Source of the DNA: Cristatella mucedo
Taxonomy: Eukaryota > Bryozoa > Phylactolaemata > Cristatellidae
Length of the DNA: 64,000 nt
Assembly: GCA_009760855.2 (NCBI GenBank)
Contig: WPIO01000007.1
Location: 6,482,501 to 6,546,500 of the forward strand
Direction of reading: 5' to 3'
Shown here: one piece after another, positions 50,496 to 61,599 of the stretch
Layout of the letters: each line of letters begins with the position of its first letter
Numbering within the stretch: position 1 is the first letter of the stretch
The notes under the pieces: generated by a model
What the model saw: the letters and a program-made list of their open reading frames with translations, nothing else
Databases searched by the model: none
What the model was told of the DNA's origin: nothing
Program-made: the position numbers and the translations under genes

Positions 50496-50928
50496 GTCTC
50501 TCAATGGTGCTACTCTCGGCTGGCTTTCTTGCGGCTAGCCGGACTTTCGTAGACTTTTCACGGTATCCATACGCACAATTTTTATAAAACACGTATAAGC
50601 ACTTGGATAACTACGTGCTGAATGCAGTTGAATATTTTGCAGCTTTACTGTGTAGCTTTAGCTACACTATCCCACTGGTAATATGATAACTGTAAAATAT
50701 TAATGCAATTTCAAGGTTGCAGGCAGTTTTCACTGCCTTATTCCCCGAGATCCGTATTATCAGCTTCATGAATATACGCTGAGGTGGGCTACTTGGCTTG
50801 GAATTTGCTCATTGATGCTTCTATTATAATTATTTGTGTGGACAAACACCGACGACGTGCAGGTAGGTATTCTGCAACATCACTAGTTATTTTGTCCCCT
50901 GCCCACTAGCTTTATGAGGCCAGTAACA

Positions 50929-50935
<7 letters not shown>

Positions 50936-50999
<64 letters not shown>
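50936..50999. repeat. (TA)n microsatellite
   Basis: About 31 TA units directly at the 3' end of a minus-strand LINE B copy. Confidence 0.95.
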
Positions 51000-51000
<1 letters not shown>

Positions 51001-51002
<2 letters not shown>

Positions 51003-51790
51003 AATTAAAATAAACTTATAATACATTTGAAATAACGCCCTAAGAGAACTCAATCTCTTTCTAGGCACTTTACATTTCCTGCAAAGGAAGCACGATCGAA
51101 AGTCAGGGGATGTCATGACGCAAGTCGTAAGTGAGTTCCAGACTTTGGGAGCATGCAAACTAAAGGCACGGTTTCCAAAGGATTTGAGGTTCGTACGAGG
51201 TATGGATTAGATTCCGAAAAGCGTGTAGTACGATGCTTAGCCTGGTGGGGGAGTTGATCTGATAGGTAGGCTTGAGCCAAAGAATGAAGTGACCTAAAAG
51301 TGAGTGACAAAACCTTGAAGTCGATGCGTTGCTTGACTGGGAGCCAGTGCAGGTCGGTGAGAAGTGGTGTGACGCGGCAACTGCAATGCTCACGCCAGAC
51401 AGCAACTGCGACACTCTTGACAGACAAGCCTAGCTGCAGAGTTTTGCACCAGCTGGAGGCGCCTGATTGCACATGCCAGTAGGCAAGCAAGCTGTGAGTT
51501 ACAGAAGTCGTGACGGGATGTCACAACTATATGGACCAACTCAGATGTGGTATCCCTGTCTAAATAAGCCCGAATCTTAGCAATGTTATGTAGCTGAAAG
51601 TAGGCAGTGTGGACCTGATGTGGTCGTCTAATGAATGAATGATCACTTTGGAAAAATACACCTAGATTTCGAGCAGAGTCAACAGGAGATATGCTGGCAG
51701 AGCCGATTGTGAGTGTTAAACCTTGCAATTTCTGAATAACACTTTATTTGCCCATAACCAGTAAGTTCCGGAGGGCTCATCAGTTAGGTC
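51001..51790 (-). mobile_element. LINE family B copy, 3' half
   Basis: The minus strand carries LTIGSASISPVDSARNLGVF, FQLHNIAKIRAYLDRDTTSE and LVQNSAARLVCQE, then LHWLPVKQRIDFKVLSLTFR and the hairpin tail at 51030-51090. One frameshift near 51400. Confidence 0.88.
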
Positions 51791-51929
51791 AGCGTATATT
51801 CTGGCCCATTTTCCAAAGGAAAGTTGAAAATACCGTCATTTTACATGGGTATAGGATAGTAAGCACAGTGCAGGCACAACAACTTTGCACACCATGGAAA
51901 GATCGAACCATTTTATGAACTGTTGGCTA

Positions 51930-52205
51930 CCAGAATTTCACCAGATTACAGGATCTGCATGAATTAGCAGTATCATAAAAAATCGTGCACGCTACCATGC
52001 TGGAATGCTTACTCCGTGCACAAACGTACGAAATGAGGTTTTTCAGTATCTGTAGCAACTCCCGGTTTCCAAGAGAGTCGTCATTTTCGAAGGATCTAAT
52101 TTTGCAGCAGCACTGTCTAAACAAAACGAAATGAGATGTACTGGATGCACCAAGACTCTCTCTAGAAATGAATCTGAACAACCGAGTCGAGCATTTTCTC
52201 AGCAC
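51930..52205 (-). repeat. Possible third copy of the unknown dispersed repeat
   Basis: The minus strand has GGTAGCGTGCACGATTTTTT, resembling the GGTAGCAGCATGCACAATTT block of copies 1 and 2. The rest aligns poorly by eye. Confidence 0.35.
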
Positions 52206-52227
52206 CCAACAGTAATTCTGATTAACA

Positions 52228-52430
52228 AGGAATTAATAATACTAATAGCAAGAATAAATTTGACATAGCACCCTCATAGAACTCAATCTCTGTCTACGCT
52301 TTACATTTGCTGCAAAGGAAGCACGATCGAATGGTTAGTGGTAGCATGCTCAATGACAACAAGCAAAACATGGTTAGGGGTGACATGTACTGGGTCAACA
52401 TGCAAGTATGGTTAGTGGCAGCATACAGTT
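52228..52430 (-). mobile_element. LINE family B 3' tail
   Basis: CATAGCACCCTCATAGAACT then CAATCTCTGTCTACGCTTTA and TTTGCTGCAAAGGAAGC: the reversed hairpin and 3' UTR. Confidence 0.8.
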
Positions 52431-52769
52431 AAAGAATTTTTTTAAAATTATTTTCCTACGTCGTAGGTCTCAGGGTTTTCCTAGTACTGGTACGAAATTG
52501 ATCTCGATGGAAACTTTTAAATGCACTAAGATAACCCAGCTTTGGCATCATGTGTTTGCAAAGACTTCTGTAACAGTTTTACACGCTATCAGAGCTCTTT
52601 GTCATTAAGAATTTTAGCTGGCTGGTTTCTCACTCAAATTGCTGAATCGACTTTTTGCATAGTCTAGATCCAGGTTAGGAAAAGTCTTCCCATGTGCAAA
52701 ACTCGATGCCTCAAACCTCTATCCATCTTGGAAATATGCCCGACGCAGTCGTTGAGGTGGAATTTTTCG

Positions 52770-53065
52770 AGAGGGAGATACTTGACACATCCAAAAATTC
52801 TTACTTCGGAATAATTGGACGATCCTACCAAAAATATCCTTCAAAAATCATTGCTGTTTCTGAACCAGCCTACAGCATCACACAAGTAATAGTTTAAATG
52901 TTTTTCACTCCTAGATACTAGACCAATCAAGGTAGCAGCATGCACAATTTCCAAAAATGTTATTGCTTCCTCATATTAATCCTACCTTGTAATTTATGAT
53001 ATTGTATTGGCTTTGATTTTGTAGAAAAATTGTTTGAGATTCCGTTGATGCCCATGGTGTTAAAA
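52770..53065 (+). repeat. Dispersed repeat of unknown type, copy 2
   Basis: Contains CACATCCAAAAATTCTTACT, GGTAGCAGCATGCACAATTT, CTCATATTAATCCTACC and GGCTTTGATTTTG, collinear with 42780-43075. Confidence 0.7.
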
Positions 53066-53203
53066 GGTTTTTGTACAAGCACTGTAGATGCTAGTTTCAC
53101 AGTGAGTCGAACAAAGAAAAAGGTACCCAATGTATAATAGTCTTGCTGAGCGCTCTTGCCAGCATCGGTATTCACGTGCATCTGGCAACACAATCAGACG
53201 TAC

Positions 53204-53344
53204 CAAGCTCATGAAGGCCGACATAGCAAATACTGCCGAGGACATGCGGCTGTGCACCCGCGTCAGTTCCTGAGTCGAATCGTACCATCGACGGTGCAAA
53301 ATGGCCGCGAAGGTGCAGGAGACCAGAAGCAGTGGCAGCGCCAC
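53204..53344 (-). CDS. PIGN: PIGN exon G
   Basis: Acceptor CACTTTTACAG, donor GTACGT, 47 whole codons. Encodes VALPLLLVSCTFAAILHRRW through SSAVFAMSAFMSL, matching ILIPFVLVMCAFEAVQL and the next helix. The family continues for about 55 more residues, not found. Confidence 0.78.
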
Positions 53345-56300
53345 CTGTAAAAGTGGAGGCGGCAGCAACACGGTACGGAACTCTGTGGGGCATGGAAACG
53401 AATGCGAATGCCCCACAGCAAGCATACTGGCGCCAGAGAAGCCTAGCCGCCTTATATTGAATGCACGAACTTGGTGGCCAGCAGCAGCCTCGCTCAGAAG
53501 TAAGTGTGCTGAGAGCTCGGGGGTCAATTGGCCGGACAGAGCAGAGCGGGAAGGCGCAAAAAATGCCGCCCAGTAACAGTATCGTCATATTCTACCTTCA
53601 TTGTAGCGAGGCAGAGAGTAGCGAGTGGGGCGTAACCCGCGGTGTAACATCGCGACGACGTCCCGTCCAAGCTGAAAGCAGCATACACGTGCTACGCATC
53701 AGGTGCTGTGCATCACGTGCTGTGCATCAGGTGCTGTGCATCCTACCGTGAAGGCCAGCAAGATAAGCAAGAGGCTTCACATCGCTTGGACAGCAGCAGT
53801 AGCACGGAGCCGACGTACCTCTTCATGCTTGACAGGTCATTGGCTCCGAAGAACGCTACGGCCAGCGCGTGGATATGCGACGGTTGAGGAGCCAATGCGA
53901 CCAAGGGCAATAATCACCGAAGCCTTGTCGAAGCAACAAGGCAAGTACTGTCAGCCTTTTTCAGCTACCGAAAATGGGGAATTTACTCTCATCAAAATTC
54001 GATCTTGCCCCAGACTTCGTGGATCCAGTGAGAGCTCTCATGCTTGGCAAACAGAAGTGGCTTCTTGTTTGCATTCCGCACGCAAACGCTCCTTGTTCAT
54101 ATCTTGTCGAGGCCTCTGATCATATCCCTACCAACGAGCTGCCCAGTAGCTGCTTGAAGGCTTTGGGTGTGCACGGGTGAAATGATGCCTAATCTTTCAG
54201 AGGAGCACTGTGCAGGCAAACACGTCTGGAGCAGTTAGTGCAATGTGCATCGCCGCCGAGACCGTCTGCGCCGGGGCAGCTTATGCCTTAGGCCTCGGGC
54301 TCTCTGCCGTTTCGCTCATCGCGTCTCACCTGGCACGCAGGACAACCCGAGGTAGCACTCAGCTAACTGGTAAACGTTCTACGGTCACGTGGGGTCAAAG
54401 TGGGCCCCACACGATCTTCGAGTCCGTGACAGCATACTCCTACAGCGTAGCCACTTGGCCAGAAGCAGCCTGTAGCTCCGGCAGTGAGACAGCCAAGGCT
54501 GACTGGAGACTGTAGTGAGACGGGCGGAGACTACTTCGGCTACAAACTGCGCCATTAGCCTGTGCATTCGACGTGCCTTATGCCAACCAAGGCTGTCACA
54601 CTAGAGCAGCACACCAGTCGGGGAAGCCAATACCATGGCCAGCCTTCTTTACGAATTGGACCGGACATCGTGGCTTGCACAAGGAATTAGCAAATAACGA
54701 TCGACCGACAGAATTGCAGGACCCGGTTCTTTAGTGGTCGCAGCCCGCCCAGGCCACGACGTGCTGAAATGTTGGCTACGAGATGCGGTGCCAAACTGAA
54801 CGGCAGAGGTTTACCCAAAGATTATTCTAGCCCTAGGGGTAAGATGCTCGTCCTTCATGACCTAGGTCGCGGGTTTGAGTCCTGCGGCTGGCAAATCTTT
54901 CTAGCCCATTGCAAGGAGGTATGATAGCCGCTAAGGCCCTTCTGATGCTATATACATGAGGCCGTTGAATCGGCCGACCTTTACTTACTTTTGCTTATGC
55001 ACGAGCGAGTGGTCGGCCATGCTATATATAGTCATGCGAATGTCAGAGTAGGTGCCTGTGGCTAAACTCTGGTACTGCCGTCTACTATACTTGCCATGTC
55101 TAATCTAGTCAAGCCCATCAGGCGGCACCGATGCAGGTGCACGGGCCTGCAGATACCAGCTTCGTATTGCTGACAAGCAGCAATTGCGTCCTTCAGCAGC
55201 GGCTCATCCGGCTCATCCCATAGTAAGCCTCGATCAGCCCGTCTATTGAACTACAGCTAAACTACAGAGCGCTTTCACGCAGCTGCTGGCTGAGGTGACG
55301 CTGCAGCCACGACAAAGGATACGAATAAGAAGGCCAGCCGGAAGTCGGCCAGCTCAAACGTCGCGCAGCGCTCGACAGCGTGGGAGCGGTCTTCGCTCGA
55401 AGGTGGACGAGTGGAGGCAGCAGCGTCCTGCAGTGTCGAACACGTCAAACGTCCAGTCAACACGTCAACACGTCAACACGTTCAGCGAGCGCCACGTGCT
55501 GGGTGCGAGAGCCCACGAAGGAGGAGGCAGCAGGCTCGCTGGAAGCTGGAAGGTGCTGCTGCTGAGGAGCGCTGCCGCTTAGCTTACTGGCAACTTGCTG
55601 TCGAGTCTGCCGTGACTCTCCACTGAGTACCAAGTGACCAAGAAATAGGACAAAATCAAAATGAAAAGACCTTCGTGGCTGCAAATGCAGACAGACAGTT
55701 GCGGTTTCGACTGGGGAGGAAGCAAGTGGGCTGCATTACGAAACAGCACGAGCCAAGCAGTATAGTCCAGATAGCACGCTCGGAATTTAATTTGCACCGC
55801 TGTCCTGCTACCAGCAAGAAAGAAAGCGAATTGGCGTTGCTGTCCTACTTCCAGTGCATCGGGCTGCAACAAGAAAGTCCACAGGCGCGTAGCTGCCGCC
55901 CGCTTGCTCTAGCCGCAAGCAAGCACAGGGAACCTTGCCGAGTCGATCGGCCCATCCTTGCCAGGAGTGAGACCTCTGCGAGGCGCGACCTCTGCAAGCT
56001 CGCTAGCTGAGCCCGGGGTCTCACCTTAAAAAGAAGACTGCTCCGTTCAATCGGCTAGCAATTCTATCAGGTCGTGTGCCTTCGGTAGGTGGTCTGGGGT
56101 TCGAAAGAGCCCGGATGCCCTTGTTTCGGCCAGCAGGAACACCGTGCTCCTGACGACGCTCCAAGGTCTCGGTTAAATGGTTTAATCTCTTTGCATCTGA
56201 TCCTATCTCAGTGGGAGACTCCAGAGTATTGACGTGAATGGACACAGATCATCTGAAGTACCTCTGAAATGTGGAGTACCTCAGGGCTCCGTGCTAGGTA

Positions 56301-58487
56301 CGGTTCTTTTTACGTTTATACTCTTCCTCTTGCTGATGTGACTGCCAAGCACAATCTAAGCTTTCACTTCTATGCGGACGACACTCAGTTGTACCTTTGC
56401 TTTGATCCCTCCCAGCCTTCGAGCACCTCAAATTATCTAAACTCACTTGCTGCATGCATTGATGACATTCGCACATGGATGGCAGCAAATTTTCTTAAAC
56501 TAAACGATGATAAAACTAACTTACTAGTTATGGGCAAACCCAGTGTGATTCAGAAATTGGAAAGGCTGACGCTCAAAATTGGCTCTGCCAGCATATCTCC
56601 TGTCGAATCAGCTCGAAATCTAGGTGTCATGTTCCAAAGCGACCTCTCGTTAGACGACCATATCAGCTCCACGGTCAAATCTGCTTATTTTCAGCTTCAT
56701 AATATTGCTAAAATTCGGGCTTGTTTAGATAAAGATACCACGTCCAAGTTGGTCCATGCATTCGTGACATCCCGTCTCGACTTCTGCAACTCACTGCTTA
56801 CTGGCCTACCAGCATGTGCGATCAGGCGATTGCAGCTTGTGCAAAACTCTGCAGCTAGGCTTGTCTGTCGTGAGCGTCGAAGTTGCCACATTACTCCACT
56901 TCTCGCCGACCTGCACTGGCTACCAGTCAAGCAACGGATTGACTTCAAGGTTTTGTCGCTCACTTTTAGGTCCCTTCATTCTATGGCTCCAGCCTATCTG
57001 TCAGATATACTACCCCATCAGGCCAAGCATCGTACCACCCGCTTTTCGGAATCCAACAGTCTGGAAATACCTCGTACAAACCTTAAATCCTTTGGAGACC
57101 TTGCATTTAGTTCATATGCTCCCAAAGCCTGGAACTCCCTCCCGACCTGCGTCAGAACATCCCCTGACCTGACACATTTAAAAGGAACTTTAACACTAAA
57201 ACACACCTATTTAGGACAGCATTTAGTGGGTCCCTGTGGTTCGTCCTTGATGTGCTTATGCGTGCTGACACTGTGCATGCTGAAACTAACCACATTTGCA
57301 TGCTGACCCTGTGCATGTCACCCCTAACCATATTATTCATTTCGTTTGTTTTTCAAGCATGATTTTACTTACCATTCAATTGCATTTCACTTTACAGCAA
57401 ATGTAAAGCACCTAGAGAGAGATTAAGTTCTCTGAGGGCGCTTTATCAAGTGAATTATTATTATTATTAATATTATTATTTATCTACCGTGTAGTCCTTG
57501 GCTAATCATGGGATTTATTCCTCAATCTTTTCACCATACGGTGCTCTGTGGTCTGCATATGGAGGGGCACCAAAGGCTGAAGGTGAGGAGGGGGAACTAT
57601 GTCTAAACACTGTGAAATGCCAGCTTCAACTGCTAGTGAGCTGATCACCGTTCAAATAGCTGGTGGGCGACGTGACGAGCCGGATGCTATCCACTACAAG
57701 ACCTTGACTGTCGGTTGCCCTTTAACATCTGGTTTGGTCGGTTGCCATTTGGTTGCCATAGCAATTTGCAATCAACCTAGGCGTGAAGGTGCCACCAAGC
57801 CTTGGCGGGCAGTGGCGGCAGTGGCAGAAGCAGCAGCTGCGATACCCGTAGTTGCAATCGCGGCAGCAGCAGCAGCTTTGCGACGGCAGCAGTAGAAGCT
57901 GCTGCTTTTGCAGCCGTTGTGGCAGCAGCAGCAGCGCCGAATTAGAGGCTGAATTAACCTGAAGCTCAGCGTCAGGTACACAGTCGCCAGGGCGGCCACG
58001 AGGCTGACCAGCCTCGCTCGCGGCTCGTGCGGCGCGGCGGCCAGAGGCGGGACGCCGAGCGAGGCGCCTGCAAAGAGAGAGGTGACAGCAGCTCAGCTCT
58101 GCGACTCTTCTGCCGGACGCTGTGTCGCCGCCGACGCTCGGCTCAGCTCGGCGCGCATGCACGGCGGGCACGGCGGAAGTCGTTGGAGCAGCAGCAGCAG
58201 CAGCAGCAGCGGCGGCGGCAGCTCCGGCTGTGTGCATGCAGGCTCGGGCCGCAGGCGAATGGGTCGAAGGACTCTGGCAGGCCTCCTCCGACTCTTCGGG
58301 CACTCGCAAAGTGCGTGCTGACATGAAGGCAAGCATTACGTGCCTGCCAGCAATTGTACCGGCACTGCGGCAACTTACCAAGCAGAGACCAGCAGAAAAT
58401 CCTGCCAAACAGTGGAGAATGCTCATTAAGTTCGATGTTTATTGAAGTCCACAGCACCACGGCTCCAGCCAAGAGAGCTAAGGCAGA
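53204..58487 (-). CDS. PIGN: PIGN (GPI ethanolamine phosphate transferase 1), C-terminal exons
   Basis: PIGN adds ethanolamine phosphate to the first mannose of GPI precursors in the ER membrane. Seven minus-strand exons (one tentative) give a chain of hydrophobic helices in the order of the PigN C-terminal domain: LFGRIFCWSLLGASLGVPPL (human [20 protein letters not shown]), LVSLVAALATVYLTLSFSHE-GLF (human LSLMSTYLLLSTGYEALF), AFFGANDLSSMKS (human AFFGTGNIASINS), LCLATMKVALPLLLVSCTFA (human ALMMWKILIPFVLVMCAF). Phases agree at every junction used. The N-terminal phosphodiesterase half was not found (probably beyond 64000 or in unrecognised exons), nor was the last exon below 53204. The TM loops are shorter and more diverged than I would expect, so a decaying copy is possible. 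Confidence 0.75.
53596..53671 (-). CDS. PIGN: PIGN exon F
   Basis: Acceptor TATGCTGCTTTCAG, donor GTAGAA. AG+C gives Ser, then LDGTSSRCYTAGYAPLATLC and LATMK, aligning with [25 protein letters not shown] of human PIGN. Less hydrophobic than the family. Confidence 0.72.
53687..53742. repeat. 14-base tandem repeat, four copies
   Basis: Units ACGTGCTACGCATC, AGGTGCTGTGCATC, ACGTGCTGTGCATC, AGGTGCTGTGCATC, in the PIGN intron between exons E and F. Confidence 0.95.
53819..53855 (-). CDS. PIGN: PIGN exon E
   Basis: Acceptor TGGCCGTAG, donor GTACGT, 37 bases. Encodes AFFGANDLSSMK, matching AFFGTGNIASIN of human PIGN, a signature of the family. Confidence 0.72.
53902..53947 (-). CDS. PIGN: PIGN exon D (tentative)
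   Basis: YLPCCFDKASVIIAL between acceptor GGCTGACAG and donor GTCGCA. Chosen because it fits phase 0 to 1 and supplies part of a helix before AFFGAND. It would leave an intron of only 46 bases. A rival phase-compatible candidate is 55157-55250 (RADRGLLWDEPDEPLLKDAI), which is hydrophilic. Confidence 0.3.
54832..54995 (+). repeat. SINE2 copy
   Basis: GGGGTAAGATGCTCGTCC (A box), GGTCGCGGGTTTGAGTCCTG (B box), GATAGCCGCTAAGGCCCTTC and GAGGCCGTTGAATCGGCC. Antisense within a PIGN intron. Confidence 0.8.
55588..55678 (-). CDS. PIGN: PIGN exon C (membrane helix)
   Basis: Acceptor TGTCTGCATTTGCAG, donor GTAAGC. Encodes (S)HEGLFILILSYFLVTWYSVE then SHGRLDSKLP, matching [21 protein letters not shown] of human PIGN. 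A plus-strand LINE B copy lies in the intron before it. Confidence 0.85.
56150..57480 (+). mobile_element. LINE family B copy, best-preserved 3' half
   Basis: The RT frame CGVPQGSVLGTVLF (near 56275) is shifted by one base relative to a 345-codon frame (56269-57306). That frame holds the intact catalytic box FYADDTQLYL (near 56370), [18 protein letters not shown], the conserved LVQNSAARLVCRERRSCHIT and LHWLPVKQRIDFKVLSLTFR and ends near [20 protein letters not shown]. The 3' UTR repeats a CATGCTGACCCTGTGCATG motif, then comes the hairpin (57405-57445) and (ATT)n. It has no 5' half. Antisense to PIGN, in its intron. Confidence 0.92.
57959..58067 (-). CDS. PIGN: PIGN exon B (membrane helix)
   Basis: Acceptor CTCTCTTTGCAG, donor GTTAAT. 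Encodes ASLGVPPLAAAPHEPRARLV then SLVAALATVYLTLSF. Phases 1 in and 2 out fit both neighbours. Very GC-rich. Confidence 0.75.
58379..58487 (-). CDS. PIGN: PIGN exon A (membrane helix)
   Basis: Acceptor TTTTTCTCTCGTGCAG, donor GTAAGT. Encodes SALALLAGAVVLWTSINIEL then NEHSPLFGRIFCWSLL. An ATG exists 15 bases upstream in frame, but the strong acceptor and homology make this an internal exon. Confidence 0.8.
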
Positions 58488-59484
58488 CTGCACGAGAGAA
58501 AAATGCATAAATAGCACCGACAACATATTATACTATTTAACATAATTAATTTGCTAATATTATGTTATTAATATCTTATTAATAATATCGATGAGCATGA
58601 ATTGGAGTTCACAGAAAAACATTTACACGGAGAGCGATTGCTGCCCACCACTGGATTGCAAGTTGGATTGCATCAACAGCTAATGAGCCCAGGCGGATGA
58701 TGGGCTTTTGCTCTGTTTGTGCATGCAGCTTCTTATTCCCCTTCGATAGAATATTATAGTCTCAGGATGTGGTCATGTGCATGTGTGTGTGCATGCGTTA
58801 ACATGTCTGTATGTGTGTCGTGTGGGCGTGTGTATGCATGCGAGGACAGATATGTTGAAAATCTATTAACTTTTGCTAGGACTGTCTTTCGTCTGAAATG
58901 TTTGAAAGGAATGAATAGCAGCAACTTGCTTCTCGACATTACAGCAATGAAATATTACATAATTGATTGCTCATCACACACATATGTGGCAGTTGGAATG
59001 ATATTATCCACAACTAACAATTCGTGACCCTGAAAATTGCTGATTATTGAGTAGGATGCATGTGCTCTCTTAAGATCTTCTGATGGTGTTTCCGGGTTTT
59101 CCGTGTTGCTGATACCCATATGCTGCATACAACCCTTACCAAAGAAGAATCTTCCAAGAATTTCTGGAACCTTTTAGAAAGGTTATCCTCTCCTCTCCCC
59201 CTCACTAACCTGCTCACAGTAGAATTTGCAAGTCCCTCACCTACTGACACTTCCTCAGTGCCATCAGCAGGTGGTCCTATTGAAGAATCTCTTACACATA
59301 TTTGAAAATTATAAAAGCTACATTACGCATGTGTGCGCGTGTAACAGGGTCAAACTTGTGTATGACCGACTGGTCTCACTGTCTGACGTTCATAATGTTC
59401 TTTGATCAACACTATTTTGATGATATTGTTTAGTTGAGAGATGTCCATAAGAAGTTGGATCGTGTAAATGCAGCTTGATGCTGA

Positions 59485-60245
59485 TAATATTAATAATAAA
59501 AGACATTTGCACAGCACCTTAAGAGAACTAAACCTCTTTTTAAGCACTTAAAATATGCTTTAAGAGAACCATGTCAATATGGTTAGGGATAACGTGCACG
59601 TGTGTTAAGTGATACAATGTTTAAGCACACATGAAGTAATTAATACGGACCAGGCAAAGGCTTCGAGGAACATGCATCTTTAGCTTTTTTAAATGTCGCC
59701 AGGTGAATGCATTTCATGACCGGGGTCTCAGGCTCGAGCCCTGTGGATATGTTAAGCATCTGAATAAAGATTAAGATATCCTAGGGCACTACACAAATAA
59801 ATTATATTTTATATATTTTTTAAGTAATGGGATGTCGTAACGTCAGGCAGGAGTGAGTTCGAGGCTTTAGGAGCATACAAACTAAATGCACGGTCTCCAA
59901 AAGATTTCAGATTATTAGAAACAGAGCAATATGCATTAAGTCAGAAGAGTAGGTGGTAAGATGCCAAGCTTGATAGGGATGTAGTTGTGATAGTTAGACT
60001 GGAGCAAGAAAATGAAGGGACCTAAAAGTGAGCGAAAAGGCAAGAAGTCGTCATGTCGCCTGGTGGAGAGTCAGTGCAGGTCGGTAAGAAGTGGCGCATT
60101 GTTGCTGCTCCGACGTTCACTACAGACAAGCCAAGCAGCAGAGTGTGGCACAGGCTGTAAGCCCTTTTTTGTAACGGTTGGGAGACTTGCAAGAATTGAG
60201 TTGCATAATGCAAGTTGCAATAACGGTAGGCCCTGCAATAGTTAA
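59485..60245 (-). mobile_element. LINE family B copy interrupted by SINE1
   Basis: Tail at 59490-59580 (AGCACCTTAAGAGAACTAAA then CCTCTTTTTAAGCACTTAAA), then 59835-60245 with GAGTTCGAGGCTTTAGGAGC and the frame LCHTLLLGLSVVNVGAATMR. A SINE1 copy separates the two parts. Confidence 0.75.
59695..59815 (+). repeat. SINE1 copy nested in LINE B
   Basis: GACCGGGGTCTCAGGCTCGA (B-box region), GTTAAGCATCTGAATAAAGA then TTAAGATATCCTAGGGCACT and CAAATAAATTATATTTTAT. It lies antisense to the LINE it interrupts. Confidence 0.65.
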
Positions 60246-61427
60246 TTCCTAGCTACAGTGCTGCTTCGAAAGGCAATATTCAGGAAAGCCACTGTCAGGC
60301 ATAGCTCTACCTGAAATTTCAAGGTTTTTTTGGATGATTCTCTTGCTTCCCAGTAAATTGCAATACTAAGACAGCACGCAGCCACCACACTGAAAGATAA
60401 AAGATAATGCAGAGTGCAACATAAGTGCTAGCACAAGGCCAAACAAAATATTGTTGCATAGGCTGTCAAAACCAGAGTACACCTGAAAAAACTATTGACA
60501 AACACAAGCAGGCTACATTCTTTTCAATTCACTGCCTAATGGTCTGCTTGCACCTTAAGTTATGTTGGAGCAAAAACCTACAATGTGAAAATAATTCATG
60601 TATGCATGGGATTTCTGGTAATTGGGACAATATTGGGACAACAAAAGTTAGGCCAAATTATGAGTGGCTGAATTAAACATGTGAAAGGTATGCTGTTTTT
60701 GTTCTTTGATGTCTTTTAAACATAAAAAGCTGCCAGTAATAAGCAATGACTGCAAAAATCACGAATACAGTATCTGTGCACATTCACATATGTGTACGTA
60801 TGAGCATTTGTGCGCGCACATAGCTGGACGTACAAGTATATCTTGGATGTGTGATATTGTTGTACAGGAAGTGTGCATTGACATTTTTGGCCATTATATT
60901 ATTATATTATTATGGTTTGCATGAATTAACTGGGTATGGAAACTGCTTACAAAAGACGATAGTGTATCGAGAGGTTTGTAAGTCTGTATACAACGCGTAT
61001 GAACTTGCCAGCTGGCCTACTTTCAGCATTTGGTGAAAGTTCCCGACAGCTGTGCACTGACTGGGGATCATGCACATTACAGCATGTTCTGTGGTCAAAC
61101 AGTGTAATTTTTGAATTATTTACCAAATGGTGGTAGTTTCCAGGGCGACGAGAGCAGATTTACCGTGTCATCTGGCTACAAGATAACGAGCAGCAGCAGC
61201 AGCAGTACTTATAGGGAGACTTTTGCTAGCCTCCGTGGCCGTGGCTAGGAACTATTTCTAATAGTGAACGGGTCGAGCCTATACTGATATAAATCTAATC
61301 GCAATCCAATCTAATCTTAAGTGATGAAATGCAGAATCAGCAATGGCAACACTTCTAGTTCCTTTAAATAAATATATTTGTAAACCGGCAATAATAATAT
61401 TAACAATAACAAGCCTTGCTACGCTGG

Positions 61428-61570
61428 TTTGGCCGGGTGGTTAAGGTGCTTGCACTGACCAAGGTCTGACTAAGGTCGTGGGCTCGAGCCCCGTGGGATA
61501 TGTGAAGCGGTTGAATAGAGACTAAGTTCTCTTAGGGCGCTAAACAAATGAATTATATATATTTTATATA
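61428..61570 (+). repeat. SINE1 copy, best-preserved
   Basis: GGCCGGGTGGTTAAGGTGCT (A box), AAGGTCGTGGGCTCGAGCCC (B box), then GTGAAGCGGTTGAATAGAGA, CTAAGTTCTCTTAGGGCGCT and AAACAAATGAATTATAT. The last ~55 bases parallel the LINE B tail. Confidence 0.88.
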
Positions 61571-61599
61571 TACACTGTATATACATATTTTTGCATAGC

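Larger units (their letters stand above)
47631..53203. other. Gap between converging CWC22 and PIGN genes
   Basis: Holds the CWC22 3' UTR, LINE B fragments, a TA run and unassigned AT-rich sequence. The last PIGN coding exon should lie here, since the gene is read from the other side and its end is not in the recognised exons, but I could not find a match to the conserved GSWLDIGTSISHYVI segment. Confidence 0.55.

Noticed and set aside
53301-54515. Plus-strand frames at 53301-53751 and 53974-54515
   Set aside because: They lie antisense to phase-consistent PIGN exons or in their introns, and show no homology that I recognise.
58143-58330. Poly-Ala/poly-Gln/poly-Ser frames on both strands
   Set aside because: All come from one GCA/GCN-rich patch inside the PIGN intron; different frames give different homopolymers.
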